From Curtobacterium flaccumfaciens (lineage in GTDB: Bacteria; Actinomycetota; Actinomycetes; Actinomycetales; Microbacteriaceae): a DNA stretch of 64,000 bases. The stretch spans positions 3,472,001-3,536,000 of the forward strand of contig CP121450.1 in assembly GCA_029689965.1 (NCBI GenBank). The letters run 5' to 3'. Below the pieces are notes generated by a model. The model did not search any database and was not told the DNA's origin. It saw only the letters and a list, made by a program, of their open reading frames with translations. Of the stretch, positions 10,190-19,834 are shown piece by piece (positions within the stretch are counted from its first letter, which is position 1; each line of letters starts with the position of its first letter). The translations under genes and the position numbers were made by a program.

Positions 10190-10208
10190 TTAGGTTAGCC
10201 TTACCTAC
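10190..10208 (+). promoter_or_regulatory. DtxR/IdeR iron box overlapping a leaderless promoter
   Basis: TTAGGTTAGCCTTACCTAC matches the 19-bp DtxR consensus closely. Inside it TAGCCT (10196-10201) is 7 nt before the ATG at 10209, the spacing of leaderless -10 boxes elsewhere in this window. Iron-loaded repressor bound here would cover both the -10 box and the transcription start. Confidence 0.85.
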
Positions 10209-11037
10209 ATGGCCCGAACGAACATGCAGGCGACCCGCACGAAGCCCGAGCACGTCGAGCTCCTCACCCTCCGCGTGGTGCGGACCGAACACGTTTCGCC
10301 GTCGTTCGTCCGCGTGGTGTTCGGCGGTGACGACCTCGCTCGGTTCCGTCACATGGGCTACGACCAGTGGTTCCGCCTCTTCCTGCCGGTGGACGGCGGG
10401 GACCTGACGCGGGCACCGCAGAAGCTCGACACGGTGAGCTTCGTCAAGTTCCTGACGGCGTCGAAGTCGAAGCGGCCGATCCTCCGGAACTACACGGTGC
10501 GAGCGCTCCGGCGACTGCAGGGGGCGACGAGCTCGACGCGGACTTCGTCGTGCACGGCACCGACGACCATCAGGCGCCGACCGGACCGACCGCCGCCGCG
10601 TGGGCGCTCGGAGCCGCACCGGGCGACCTCGCGGCGATCATCGACGAGGGCATCGGGTTCGACCGGAACGTGCTCGGTCGACCGATCGTCGTCGTCGCGG
10701 ACGAGAGCGCCGTGCCCGCGGCCGCCGGCATCCTCGAGTCACTCCCCGCACCACGAAGGGGACGGCGCTGCTCGAGGTGCCGACGGACGCGGACGTCCGG
10801 ACGATCGACGCCCCGATCGGCATCGACGTGCACTGGATCACCCGGGAACCCGGACGCACGCCGGGAGCCGCCGCGCTCGACGCGACCACGCGCCTCCCGG
10901 TCAGCGGCGAGCACGCCGCCTGGGTCGCGGGCGAGCAGTCGCTCGCACGCGACGCTCGTCGACACTGGGTCGGGGCCGGGATCCCGAAGGGACAGATCGC
11001 CTTCACCGGGTACTGGCGGGTCGGCCGCTCGGGCTGA
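10209..11037 (+). CDS. Siderophore-interacting protein (ferric-siderophore reductase)
   Basis: FAD-dependent reductase that releases iron from imported ferric siderophores using NAD(P)H. The N-terminal FAD domain has VRVVFGGDDL and the flavin motif RNYTVR; the C-terminal half has PIVVVADESAVPAAAGILESLP and ends FTGYWRVGRSG, typical of the SIP family. Length is about 275 residues. Two apparent indels (near 10505 and 10750) break the frame. The iron box directly before the ATG fits derepression under iron starvation. No siderophore importer is encoded beside it. It converges end to end with the ROK gene. Confidence 0.88.
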
Positions 11038-12190
11038 TCAGCTGAGGACGAGGAGCGGGAACGACAGCGGGTCGGCACGGACGGCGTCCACGGCGTGCGC
11101 GACCGCCCCGATGACGACGACGTCGGCTCCGAGCGAGGACGCGACGATCTCCGGGACCGGGTCGAAGTGTCCGTCGTCGAGCAGCGCACGCGCGCGGTCG
11201 ATCACCGCGGACGCCGGCTGGGCGATGGCACCGGCGACGACCACACGGTCGATGTCGAGCAGGCTCGCGAGCAGGACGCACACCCGGGCCAGCCGGTCGC
11301 CGAGGCGATCGACGATCGTACGCGCCGCGGGGTCCCCGTCGCGCGCGGCCCGGAACACGGTCGCCGCATCCACGTCGGGCGCGGCCAACGGGCTCCCCGC
11401 CGGGAGGGCGCCGGCCTCCGCGACGAGCTTGCGGGCGGTCGCCCCGATGCCGTCCGAGGACCCGACACCCTCCACGAGCTCGAGCACCCGCATCTCCCCG
11501 CTCCGCCGTGCGCGCCACGGAGCAGCACCCCGTCGACGACGAGACCACTGCCGAACCGCTCTCCCGAGAGCAGCGCGGCGAACGAGGCGTCCCCGGACGA
11601 CGGCCGTTCGGCGAGCGCCGCGAGGTTCGCGTCGTTCTCGACCACGACGCGGTACCCGGGACGGCATCGGCGAACCCCGGGTTCATCCGGTCCCAGAAGC
11701 CGCCGTCGCCCGGGGACGCGCCGCCCACGTCCACCGGCGCGGGGATGCCGACGACGGACACGAGGACACGACCGGGATGGACGCCGGCGTCGGCGAGCGC
11801 CGCGGCGACGGTCTCGGCGAGGACGCCCAGGCGGACCGGGACGTCGAGGCCGGAGTCCCCGAGCGCCCCTTCGGCACGACCGAGCACGGTGCCGCGGACG
11901 TCCGACACGAGCGCGGTGACCCGGTGCTGTCCGGCGTCCACGCCGACCACCACGCCGGCGGTGGCGTCGAGTTCGTAGCGGCGCGCCGGCCGCCCGATGC
12001 GGTACTCCCCCGCGGCGCGAGCGTCGTCGAGCTCGCGGACCCAGCCGAGACGGACGAGCTCCTCGCACGCGGCCAGGACCGTCGACCGGGTGAGCCCGGT
12101 GGCGTCGATCGCCTCGGTCGCGGTGAACGCGTGCACGTCGAAGGCGTACGCGAGCAGCGACTCTGCGCTCGTTCCACGGGGCGGCGGCAT
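11038..12190 (-). CDS. ROK-family transcriptional regulator
   Basis: Probable sugar-responsive repressor of the divergent alpha-glucoside operon. The N terminus (about 1-70) is a winged helix domain: TATEAIDATGLTRSTVLAACEELVRLGWV. The sugar-kinase-like ROK domain follows, with VVGVDAGQHRVTALVSDV, VENDANLAALAE, SGLVVDGVLLRGAHGGAGE and a C-terminal helical part. Apparent indels near 11495 and 11660 split the middle. Stop TGA occupies 11038-11040, directly against the end of the SIP gene. Its start is 133 nt from the start of the transporter gene on the other strand. Confidence 0.85.
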
Positions 12191-12206
12191 GCCCGCACCC
12201 TACCGC

Positions 12207-12245
12207 GGAACCAGTTCCTTGCAGAATTAGATTTTCTCGCTAGAT
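12207..12245. promoter_or_regulatory. Divergent promoter/operator region, ROK gene and sugar importer
   Basis: Contains the palindrome GGAACCAGTTCC (12207-12218) and an AT-rich segment unusual for this DNA, with AGATT repeated in the same direction at 12230 and 12239. These are the only operator-like features in the gap between the two divergent genes. The assignment rests on position and base composition. Confidence 0.35.
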
Positions 12246-12323
12246 TAAGTCCTGCGGGCGGCACCGGAGCCGGTCCGCGAACCGGAACGGCAGGGACGCC
12301 GGGTCCGGACGGACGGAGACGAC

Positions 12324-13619
12324 GTGCAGACACACGCCACCAGGAGCACCGCCGCGGTCAGCCGCCGCGGGTTCCTGCTCGGGGCGAGCGGCATCGGCGC
12401 AGGGCTGGCACTCGCCGGGTGCGCCCCGCTCGGTTCCTCGAGCAGCCGACCCGAGACGATCACCTTCTACGTGTCGAAGCCCGAGGTCATCGGGTACTTC
12501 GACGACGTCATCGCGAGGTTCCACGACAGCCAGTCGAAGGTCCGGGTCGTCCGGGACTCGACGTCGAGCATGTCCGCGAACTTCGTCCGGAACCGACCAC
12601 CGGACCTCGGATGCTGGAACTACAACTTCTCGGTCGCGCCCTTCGTCGAGCACGGGGCACTCAGCGACCTGTCCGACCTGCCCCAGGCAGGCACGATCAA
12701 CCCCGACCTGTGGACGCTCCTCGAGCAGACGGCCGACTACCCGGGGCGCCGGAGCGCACTGCCGTACTCGGTCACCGCCGCGTCGGTGATCTACAACAAG
12801 CAGCTTCTTCGCCGACCAGGGGCTCGACGTCCCGACGACGTGGAGCGAGTTCGCGGACGTCTGCGAGCGGCTGACGAGGGCCGGCATCGACCCGATCTAC
12901 GGCACGTTCAAGGACAACTGGACGATCGCGCAGGGCATGTTCGACTACACGATCGGCGGCATGGTCGACGTCCCGAAGACCTTCGCGGCCCTCGGGCGCG
13001 AGGGCACGAAGGTCGGCAAGGACGCCTCGGTGTCGTTCGAACGCGACTTCCGTGCTCCGATGGAGCGCATGGTGCAGCTCCGCCGGTGGCACCAGAAGGG
13101 CGCGGCCAGCCGCGGCTACGGCGACGGCAACCTCGCCTTCGCCCAGGGGAAGGCGGCGATGTACCTGCAGGGGCCGTGGGCGCTCGGTGAGATCGCGAAG
13201 ACGACACCGGACATGGACCTCGGCACGTTCCCGCTGCCCGTCACCGACGACCCGGCCGACCGGAAGGTCCGCGTGAACGTCGACCTCGCCCTCTGGATCC
13301 CAGAGGCGTCGCGCAAGCAGGAGGCCGCGCGCGAGTTCCTGTCGTACCTGATGACCGCGAAGGTGAACGACAAGTACAACGCGGACAACAACGGCTTCGG
13401 CGTGCGGAAGGACGCACCTCCGGCGTCGAACCCGGCACTCACGGGCATGCAGTCCTACTACGACGACGCCGCGTTCTACCTCGGCGCCTCGCAGCTCATC
13501 CCCGCCGAGATCCCGGTCGCGAACTACGCGCAGTCGATCGCCTTCGGCGGCGCCCCCAGCCCCAGCTCCGCACCCTCGACGCCGACTGGGCGCGCCTCGC
13601 GCTCCGCACGGCCGCGTAA
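12324..13619 (+). CDS. ABC transporter sugar-binding lipoprotein
   Basis: Extracytoplasmic receptor of a carbohydrate (CUT1) ABC importer. The N terminus carries a Tat-like signal (SRRGFLLGAS) followed by a lipobox LAGC, so it is probably exported folded and lipid-anchored. The mature part is a family 1 solute-binding protein of about 410 residues (ITFYVSKPEVIGYFDDVIARF; YLQGPWALGEI). Two indels: a T insertion at 12804-12807 (CAGCTTCTTC for CAGCTCTTC) and a C loss near 13555 just before the C terminus. The following permease starts 12 nt after the stop with GGAGA as ribosome site. Confidence 0.88.
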
Positions 13620-13630
13620 GGAGACGACGA

Positions 13631-14578
13631 ATGGCCACCACGACCACCGAGTCCGTCACGACGGCGGACCGCCGCCGACGTGGCGGAGCCGCGCCGCGCC
13701 TCCAGGCGGTCCCACGCACGAAGCGGCGACTGGACCCGCTCTTCCTGGCGTTCCTGCTCCCCACCCTCGCGCTCTTCACCCTCGCCATCACGCTGCCGGC
13801 GGTGATGGGCATCGTGCTGAGCTTCACGAACTCCGTCGGTTTCGGCGAGTTCCGTTTCACCGGCCTGACGAACTACGTCGCGGTCTTCTCCGACCCCGCG
13901 ATCCTGCACGCGTACCTGTTCACGATCGGCTTCTCGCTCGTCACCGTCATCGTCGTGAACGCGGTCGCGTTCCTGCTCGCCATCGCCCTGACGTCGAAGA
14001 TCCGCGGGAAGATCGCGCTCCGCGCGGTGTTCGTGCTGCCGATGGTGATCTCGGGCATCGTCATCGCCTACGTGTTCTCGTTCCTGTTCGCGAACAGCCT
14101 GCCGGCGCTCGCGGGCACGCTCGGCTTCGCACCGCTCGAGCAGAGCATCCTGGCGAACCCGGACCTCGCGTGGATCGCGATCGTCGTGGTCACGGCGTGG
14201 CAGGCGATCCCCTCGACGCTCCTCATCTACATCGCCGGCGTGCTGTCGATCCCCGGCGAGGTGTACGAGGCTGCGGCACTCGACGGCGCGAGCTCGTGGC
14301 GGCAGCTCGTCTCCATCACGGCGCCCCTCACCGCGGGCTACATCCTCATCAACCTGGTGATCGGGTTCAAGAACTTCCTCAACTCGTACGACATCATCGT
14401 CGGCCTCACCGACGGCGGCCCCGGCACCTCGACGACCAGCGTCGCGATGTCGATCTTCAAGGGCTTCAACGGCGGCGACTACTCCTACCAGATGGCGAAC
14501 GCGACGATCTTCTTCGTGATCGCCGTCGTCATCGCCGTGATCCAGCTGCGGGCGACCCGCGGGAAGGCAGCGCTCTGA
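13631..14578 (+). CDS. Sugar ABC transporter permease (MalF type)
   Basis: One of two membrane subunits of the CUT1 importer. Intact at 315 residues. About six transmembrane helices can be seen, and the EAA coupling loop reads YEAAALDGASSWRQLVSITAPL, where it would contact the shared ATPase. No ATPase gene lies in this operon, so a general MsiK-type ATPase encoded elsewhere must serve it, as is usual for actinobacterial CUT1 systems. The stop overlaps the next start (TGATG). Confidence 0.92.
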   Translation: MATTTTESVTTADRRRRGGAAPRLQAVPRTKRRLDPLFLAFLLPTLALFTLAITLPAVMGIVLSFTNSVGFGEFRFTGLTNYVAVFSDPAILHAYLFTIGFSLVTVIVVNAVAFLLAIALTSKIRGKIALRAVFVLPMVISGIVIAYVFSFLFANSLPALAGTLGFAPLEQSILANPDLAWIAIVVVTAWQAIPSTLLIYIAGVLSIPGEVYEAAALDGASSWRQLVSITAPLTAGYILINLVIGFKNFLNSYDIIVGLTDGGPGTSTTSVAMSIFKGFNGGDYSYQMANATIFFVIAVVIAVIQLRATRGKAAL

Positions 14579-15498
14579 TGTCCCTGCAAGCACCCCTGCG
14601 ACCGGGGACGACGACGACCGGGAGCATCCGCTCCGTGGACGCGGACCGGTCCGCCGGCGGACGCACCGCGGGCCGTCGCGGCCGCAACGCCAACTGGCCC
14701 GTCACCGTCGTCCTCGTCGTCTGCGCCCTGTCCGTCCTGGTCCCGCTCTACGTCACCCTGACGATGGCGTTCAAGACCACGGCGCAGTCCGTGGACGGCA
14801 ACGCCTTCTCGCTGCCGGCGCCGTTCAGCGTCGACGGGTTCGTGCAGGCATGGCAGCTGACCGACTTCCCGCGCGCGTTCGGCGTCTCGGTGTTCGTCGC
14901 CGCGATCACCGTCGCCGGGACGATCCTGCTCGCCTCGTTCACGGCGTACGCGATCGCCCGGAACTGGGACCGCCGGCTGTTCCGGTGGTCGTTCTTCTAC
15001 CTGCTCGCCGCGATGTTCCTACCGTTCCCGGTGCTCGCCCTGTCGCAGGTGAAGCTCACCGGGCTCGCACACCTGGACAACCCCATCGGCGTCGCCATCC
15101 TGCACGTCATGTTCCAGCTGTCGTTCAGTGTCCTGCTGTTCACCGCGTTCCTGCGGTCGATCCCGGCCGAACTGGAGGAGAGTGCACGCATCGACGGTGC
15201 GAGCACGGGACAGGTGTTCTGGCGACTGGTGTTCCCGCTGCTCGCACCGATGAGCGCCACCGTCGGCATCTTCGCGTTCCTCGCGTCGTGGAACGACTTC
15301 GTGATGCCGTCGCTGATCACCTCCGACCCGGCCCTGCAGACCCTGCCGGTGCTGCAGCAGATGTTCCAGACGCAGTTCAGCAACAACTACAACGTGTCGT
15401 TCGCCTCGTACCTGATGGCGATGGCACCGGCGATCATCGTCTACCTCGTCACCCAGCGATGGGTGATGGCAGGTGTGACGCAGGGAGCCATCAAGTGA
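14578..15498 (+). CDS. Sugar ABC transporter permease (MalG type)
   Basis: Second membrane subunit of the CUT1 importer. Intact, 306 residues, with a charged cytoplasmic N terminus of about 35 residues, six predicted helices (VVLVVCALSVLVPLYVTL first) and the EAA loop EESARIDGASTGQVFWRLVFPL. It starts on the TGATG overlap with the first permease. Its TGA overlaps GTG 15495, a weaker possible start of the alpha-glucosidase gene. Confidence 0.92.
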   Translation: MSLQAPLRPGTTTTGSIRSVDADRSAGGRTAGRRGRNANWPVTVVLVVCALSVLVPLYVTLTMAFKTTAQSVDGNAFSLPAPFSVDGFVQAWQLTDFPRAFGVSVFVAAITVAGTILLASFTAYAIARNWDRRLFRWSFFYLLAAMFLPFPVLALSQVKLTGLAHLDNPIGVAILHVMFQLSFSVLLFTAFLRSIPAELEESARIDGASTGQVFWRLVFPLLAPMSATVGIFAFLASWNDFVMPSLITSDPALQTLPVLQQMFQTQFSNNYNVSFASYLMAMAPAIIVYLVTQRWVMAGVTQGAIK

Positions 15499-15530
15499 CG
15501 ACCACCAGCCCGACCCACGAGAGGAACCCC

Positions 15531-17187
15531 GTGACCGACACCCTGGTCCAGCCCGGACCGACCGCCGAAGACTCGACCTGGTGGCGCCAGGCGAGCGTGT
15601 ACCAGATCTACCCGCGCTCCTTCGCCGACGCGAACGGCGACGGGATCGGGACCTCCGCGGCGTCACCGACCGCGTGCCGTACCTGGCGTCGCTCGGGATC
15701 GAGGCGGTCTGGCTCAGCCCCTTCTACCCGTCCGCCCTCGCCGACGGCGGCTACGACGTGGACGACTACCGCGACGTGGACCCCCGGCTCGGGACGCTCG
15801 ACGACTTCGACCGGATGGTCGACGCCCTCCACGGCGCGGGCATCCGGGTGATCGTCGACATCGTGCCGAACCACACCAGCGACCGCCACGAGTGGTTCCG
15901 CGAAGCGCTCGCCGCCCCGCCGGCTCGCCCGCCAGGGACCGCTACGTCTTCCGCGACGGGTCGGGCGCCGACGGGGGCGAGCCGCCCGCCGACTGGGTGT
16001 CGATCTTCGGCGGTCCGGCCTGGACCGCCGTCGGCGACGGCCAGTGGTACCTGCACAGCTTCGCGAAGGAGCAGCCGGACCTGAACTGGGCGAACCGGGA
16101 GGTCCGGGACGACTTCCTGCACACCCTCCGCTTCTGGTCCGACCGCGGGGTCGACGGGTTCCGCATCGACGTCGCGCACGGCCTGGCGAAGGACCTCGGC
16201 GACGTGCTGCCGACCTGGGCGGAGCTCGCGGAGATGCCGAAGGACGGCACGCACCCGCTCTGGGACCGCGACGACGTGCACGAGATCTACGCCGAGTGGC
16301 GGCGGGTCTTCGACGAGTACACCCCCGCCCGGACGGCCGTCGCCGAGGCCTGGGTCGCCGCCGACCGCCGTGCCCGGTACGCCAGTGCCGAGGGGCTCGG
16401 GCAGGCGTTCAACTTCGACCTGCTCGAAGCCGACTTCGACGCAGGCTCCTTCAAGGAGATCATCGAGTTCAACCTCGGCCTCGCCGAGCAGTCCGGTTCC
16501 TCGACGACCTGGGTGTTCTCGAACCACGACGTCGTCCGGCACGCCACCCGCTACGCGCTCCCCGCCAGGAACGGCTCGGACGAAAAGCAGGGCCGTGCGT
16601 GGCTGCTCGCCGGCGGCTCGCAGGACGCGCTCGACCGATCCCTCGGCCTGCGGCGCGCGAAGGCGGCGACCCTCCTCGAGCTCGCCCTGCCCGGTTCCGC
16701 GTACCTGTACCAGGGTGAGGAGCTCGGCCTGCAGGAGGTCGGCGACATCCCGGACGCCGACCGGCAGGACCCGTCGTTCTTCCGGAACCCCGGGGTCGAC
16801 GTCGGCCGCGACGGCTGCCGTGTGCCGATCCCCTGGACGCGCTCCGGTCCGTCCTACGGGTTCGGCTCGGCAGGCGCGCACCTTCCGCAGCCGGCCTGGT
16901 TCGCGGAGTACTCGGTCGAGGCCGAGGACGCCGACCCCGACTCGACGCTGAACCTCTACCGGAAGGCGCTCGGTCTGCGCGGGCAGCTGCAGTCCGAGGA
17001 GCGCCTCGAGTGGCTCGACACCGGCCGCGACGACGTGCTCGCGTTCCGCCGGCCGAACGGCTGGACGAGCGTCACGGTGTTCGGCGACGAGCCGTACGCC
17101 CTCCCCTCCGGCGAGCTGCTGCTCGCCTCCGCGCCGGTGGCAGACGGCGCACTGTCGGGTGTGGGGACCGCCTGGTTGCGTTCCTGA
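15531..17187 (+). CDS. Alpha-glucosidase, GH13
   Basis: Cytoplasmic enzyme expected to hydrolyse imported alpha-glucosides (maltose, isomaltose or sucrose type). All four GH13 regions are present: DIVPNHTSDRHEW, GFRIDVAHG with the nucleophile Asp, AEAWVAADRRA with the acid Glu, and FSNHDVVRHATRY. No signal peptide. About 550 residues. Two single-base losses near 15650 and 15915 break the N-terminal third. Start GTG 15531 is chosen because AGAGGA sits 6 nt upstream; GTG 15495 overlaps the permease stop. As the last gene of the importer operon it sets the operon's job as alpha-glucoside use. Confidence 0.9.
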
Positions 17188-17198
17188 CGCGACCAGGT

Positions 17199-17246
17199 GA
17201 CGGACTGGAGGCGGGGTGCAGGCAGGCACCGCGCCTCCAGTCCGTC
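17199..17246 (+). terminator. GC-rich hairpin after the alpha-glucosidase gene
   Basis: GACGGACTGGAGGCGGGGTGC pairs with GGCACCGCGCCTCCAGTCCGTC with one mismatch around a short loop, 12 nt after the stop. Strong stem, no U tract. The same GGACTGGAGGC core recurs at 3151, 31336 and 56453-56543, so it is also a dispersed repeat. Confidence 0.6.
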
Positions 17247-17283
17247 CCGGCCCGGCCCGGCGCGCGGGGCTGGGCCGGGGTGC

Positions 17284-17409
17284 CGAATCGCGCGTAGGAG
17301 GTCGAATCGCGCGTAGGAGGTCGAATCGCGCGTAGGAGGTCGAATCGCGCGTAGGAGGTCGAATCGCGCGTAGGAGGTCGAACGAACCGACCACCTACGC
17401 GCGATTCGG
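17284..17409. repeat. 19-bp tandem repeat (5 copies) plus one inverted copy
   Basis: Five perfect copies of CGAATCGCGCGTAGGAGGT run from 17284 to 17378. An inverted copy follows at 17391-17409 after a 12-nt spacer, so any copy can pair with the inverted arm. A related hairpin lies at 62391-62436. The array sits between the alpha-glucosidase gene and an ABC transporter gene. Confidence 0.9.
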
Positions 17410-17458
17410 CTTTCCAGTGCACATGTCATGGGAAAGATCGCGCATCAGGCGTTGCCGG

Positions 17459-17464
17459 TAGGGT
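17459..17464 (+). promoter_or_regulatory. Leaderless -10 box of the ABC exporter
   Basis: TAGGGT is followed by 7 nt and then ATG 17472, so transcription should start at or within a base or two of the start codon. The gene has no ribosome site of its own, which supports leaderless translation. Confidence 0.5.
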
Positions 17465-17471
17465 CGCCAGC

Positions 17472-18486
17472 ATGAGCGGGGCGAGCATCGGCGTGCGGGA
17501 CTTCGTGATGCGCTTCGGCGACCGGAACGTCGTCGACGGTCTGTCGTTCGACATCGCGCCGGGCGAGACCTTCGGGCTCCTCGGCAGCAACGGCTCGGGG
17601 AAGACCACGACGATCCGCGCCCTGCTCGGCATCACCACGCCGACGGCCGGGACGCTCACGATCGACGGTCAGCCGTACAAGCCGGCGACCGGCGGCATCG
17701 GGTACCTGCCCGAGGAACGCGGGCTCTACCGCAAGGAGTCCGTCATCGACGTGATGACCTACTTCGGTCGGCTCCGCGGGCTGCGCGGTGCGGAGGCGAC
17801 CGCGTGGAGCCTGGACTACCTGGCCCGCGTCGGACTCGCCGATCGTGCGAAGCTCCGCGTCGACAAGCTTCTCCGGCGGGCAGCAGCAGAAGGTGCAGCT
17901 CGGCATCACGATCATGGACCGCCCGCGGCTGCTCATCCTCGACGAACCGACGAAGGGCCTCGACCCGGTGAACCGCAGGCTGCTCCTCGACCTCGTCGAC
18001 GAGCGCAAGGCCGACGGAGCCACGGTGATCCTCGTGACGCACCACATGGACGAGGTGGAACGGCTCTGCGACCGCATCCTGCTGCTCAAGGACGGCACCG
18101 CGGCCGCGTACGGAACGATCCCCGACGTGCAGGACGCCTTCGGCGGGGCCGTCGCGCGCGTCGGTCTCGACGGGCCGGTGCCGACGTCGCCGCTCTACCG
18201 GCTGGCGCGGCACGAGGGACACGTTGCCTACCTCGTGCCGACGTCGGACGCCTCGGCCGACGGGTCGGACATCCTCACGTCGCTCGTCTCGGCGGGGGCC
18301 CACGTCACCGGCTTCGAGATGCGCCGCATCCCGCTCGACGAGATCTTCGTGCAGGTCTACGGGCACGACGCCGGCGCCGACGACGCGGACTCGTCCGGGC
18401 CCGGCGGCGCGGACTCGTCCGGGCCCGGCGGCGCGGACTCGTCCGGGCCCGGCGGCGCAGGCGCGCGGGACGGAGCCGCCGCGTGA
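17472..18486 (+). CDS. ABC exporter ATPase (NatA-like)
   Basis: Nucleotide-binding subunit partnered with the next gene. Walker A GSNGSGKTT, signature LSGGQQQKVQLG (after correcting a T insertion at 17868-17871), Walker [13 protein letters not shown] and the H-loop VTHHMDE are all present. The C-terminal extension holds three perfect copies of ADSSGPGG encoded by a 24-bp repeat, then a short Ala-rich tail; this low-complexity tail is unusual for the family. About 338 residues. The stop overlaps the permease GTG (GTGA at 18483-18486). Substrate unknown; homologues are described as sodium or drug exporters. Confidence 0.88.
18385..18456 (+). repeat. 24-bp in-frame tandem repeat (3 copies)
   Basis: Three perfect 24-bp units encode ADSSGPGG repeated at the C terminus of the NatA-like ATPase. 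As 24 is a multiple of three, copy-number change would keep the frame. Confidence 0.9.
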
Positions 18487-19702
18487 GCCGGCTCGGACCG
18501 TCGTCCGGTTCGAGTTCGTCCGCGCCGTGAAGAAGCCCGCGTTCTGGATCGGCACGCTCGCGCTCCCCGTCGTCGTCGTGCTCGTCTCGCTGCTGGTCGG
18601 GGTCGGCCAGGCCGCCGGCACCGACTCGGTGATGACGAGCTCGTCCGCGGCGAAGACGCCGTTCCGGTACGTCGACCACTCCGGACTCGTGTCCGAGCGC
18701 GTCGCCGCGAAGTGGGGCGGGTCCCGGTCGTCCGATGCGGCTGCCGACCGGGCAGCGGTCCGTGACGGCACCCTCGACGCGTTCATCGTGTTCCCGTCGA
18801 CGCCCTCCACCGCGCCGGTCCGGGTCATCGCGGCCGACCGTGGGCTCTTCGGCAACGGCGGGTACTCTTCGCTGGCGGAGCGGGTGCTCGAGCAGAGCGT
18901 CGCCGCGACCGTCGACGACCCCGAGTCGGTCCGGCTCCTCCGCACGCCGGCGGACACCGACCTGACGACCTACGCGGACGGCAAGGTCGCGCCGGGCTGG
19001 CTCTCGATCGTGCCGCCGTTCCTCTACGTCGCGGCGTTCTTCGGACTCGTCATCCTGCTCGCCACCCGGATGGTGACCGTCGTCGTCGAGGAGAAGGAGA
19101 ACCGGATCTCCGAGATGATCCTGACGACCGTGTCGGCGGGCGACCTCATCCGCGGCAAGGTCATCGCGATGCTGCTCGTCGGCTTCGTCCAGGTCGGGGT
19201 GTTCGTCGTGCCGGGGCTGATCGGCCTGCTCGCCGCACTCCCCCTCATCGCGTCACGGCTCGGCGGGCTCGTGGTCGATCCCTGGCGGATGGTCGTCGGC
19301 GCGCTGCTCCTCGTCGGCGGGGTCCTGCTCGCGTCGGCGCTCTTCGTCGTCGTCGGCGCCGCCGTCCCGTCGATCAAGGACGCCTCGGCGCTGCAGTCGG
19401 TGGCGATCTTCTCGCTGATCATCCCCCTGTACGCGGCGTTCTTCGTGATGACCACCCCGTCGTCGCCGATCGCGGCGTTCTTCACGTACTTCCCGACGTT
19501 CACGCCCATCACGGCGATGGTCCGGAACGCGGTGGGGTCGCTGACCGTCGTCGAGTCGGTGGTCTGCATCGTCGAGGTCTTCGTCGTGGCCGGGCTGCTG
19601 CTCTGGTTCGCGCAGTACCTGTTCCGGCACTCGGTGGCGCAGTACGGATCGAAGGTGACGCTGCGGCAGATCGCGTCGTGGCGACGCGGTCCACGCCCCT
19701 AG
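18483..19702 (+). CDS. ABC exporter permease (NatB-like, ABC-2 type)
   Basis: Membrane subunit of the exporter. It has one N-terminal helix (LALPVVVVLVSLLVGV), a large extracytoplasmic loop of about 130 residues, and five or six helices in the C-terminal half. The coupling-like segment ENRISEMILTTVSAGDLIRGK is typical of NatB. Start GTG 18483 overlaps the ATPase stop; a single-base loss near 18496 then shifts the first codons, so the N terminus is probably MSRLRTVVRFEFVRAVKKP. Stop TAG 19700-19702. Confidence 0.85.
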
Positions 19703-19709
19703 CAGGTCG

Positions 19710-19828
19710 GAGCTCCCGGTGGGTCAGAGCTCCCGGTGGGTCAGAGCTCCCGGTGGGTCAGAGCTCCCGGTGGGTCAGAGCTCCCGGTGGGTCAGAGCTC
19801 CCGGTGGGTCAGAGCTCCCGGTGGGTCA
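19710..19828. repeat. 17-bp tandem repeat, 7 copies
   Basis: Seven perfect units of GAGCTCCCGGTGGGTCA fill the gap between the exporter permease and the convergent TetR gene. An eighth, degenerate unit (19829-19845) overlaps the TetR stop codon and last residues. Not a multiple of three, so no steady reading frame. Confidence 0.92.
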
Positions 19829-19834
19829 GAGCTC

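Noticed and set aside
17284..17409. CRISPR array
   Set aside because: Units are 19 bp with no spacers between them, and no cas genes are present.
16956..17429. Repeated peptide STSYARFDLLRAIRPPTRD on the minus strand
   Set aside because: Translation of the 19-bp tandem repeat through rotating frames; no start site or family resemblance.
17860..17890. Programmed frameshifting in ABC ATPases at LSGGQ
   Set aside because: The same AGCTTCT insertion occurs in unrelated genes and contexts, which fits a systematic sequence error better.
19710..19828. CRISPR array or attachment site
   Set aside because: Directly abutting 17-bp units without spacers; no integrase or tRNA nearby.
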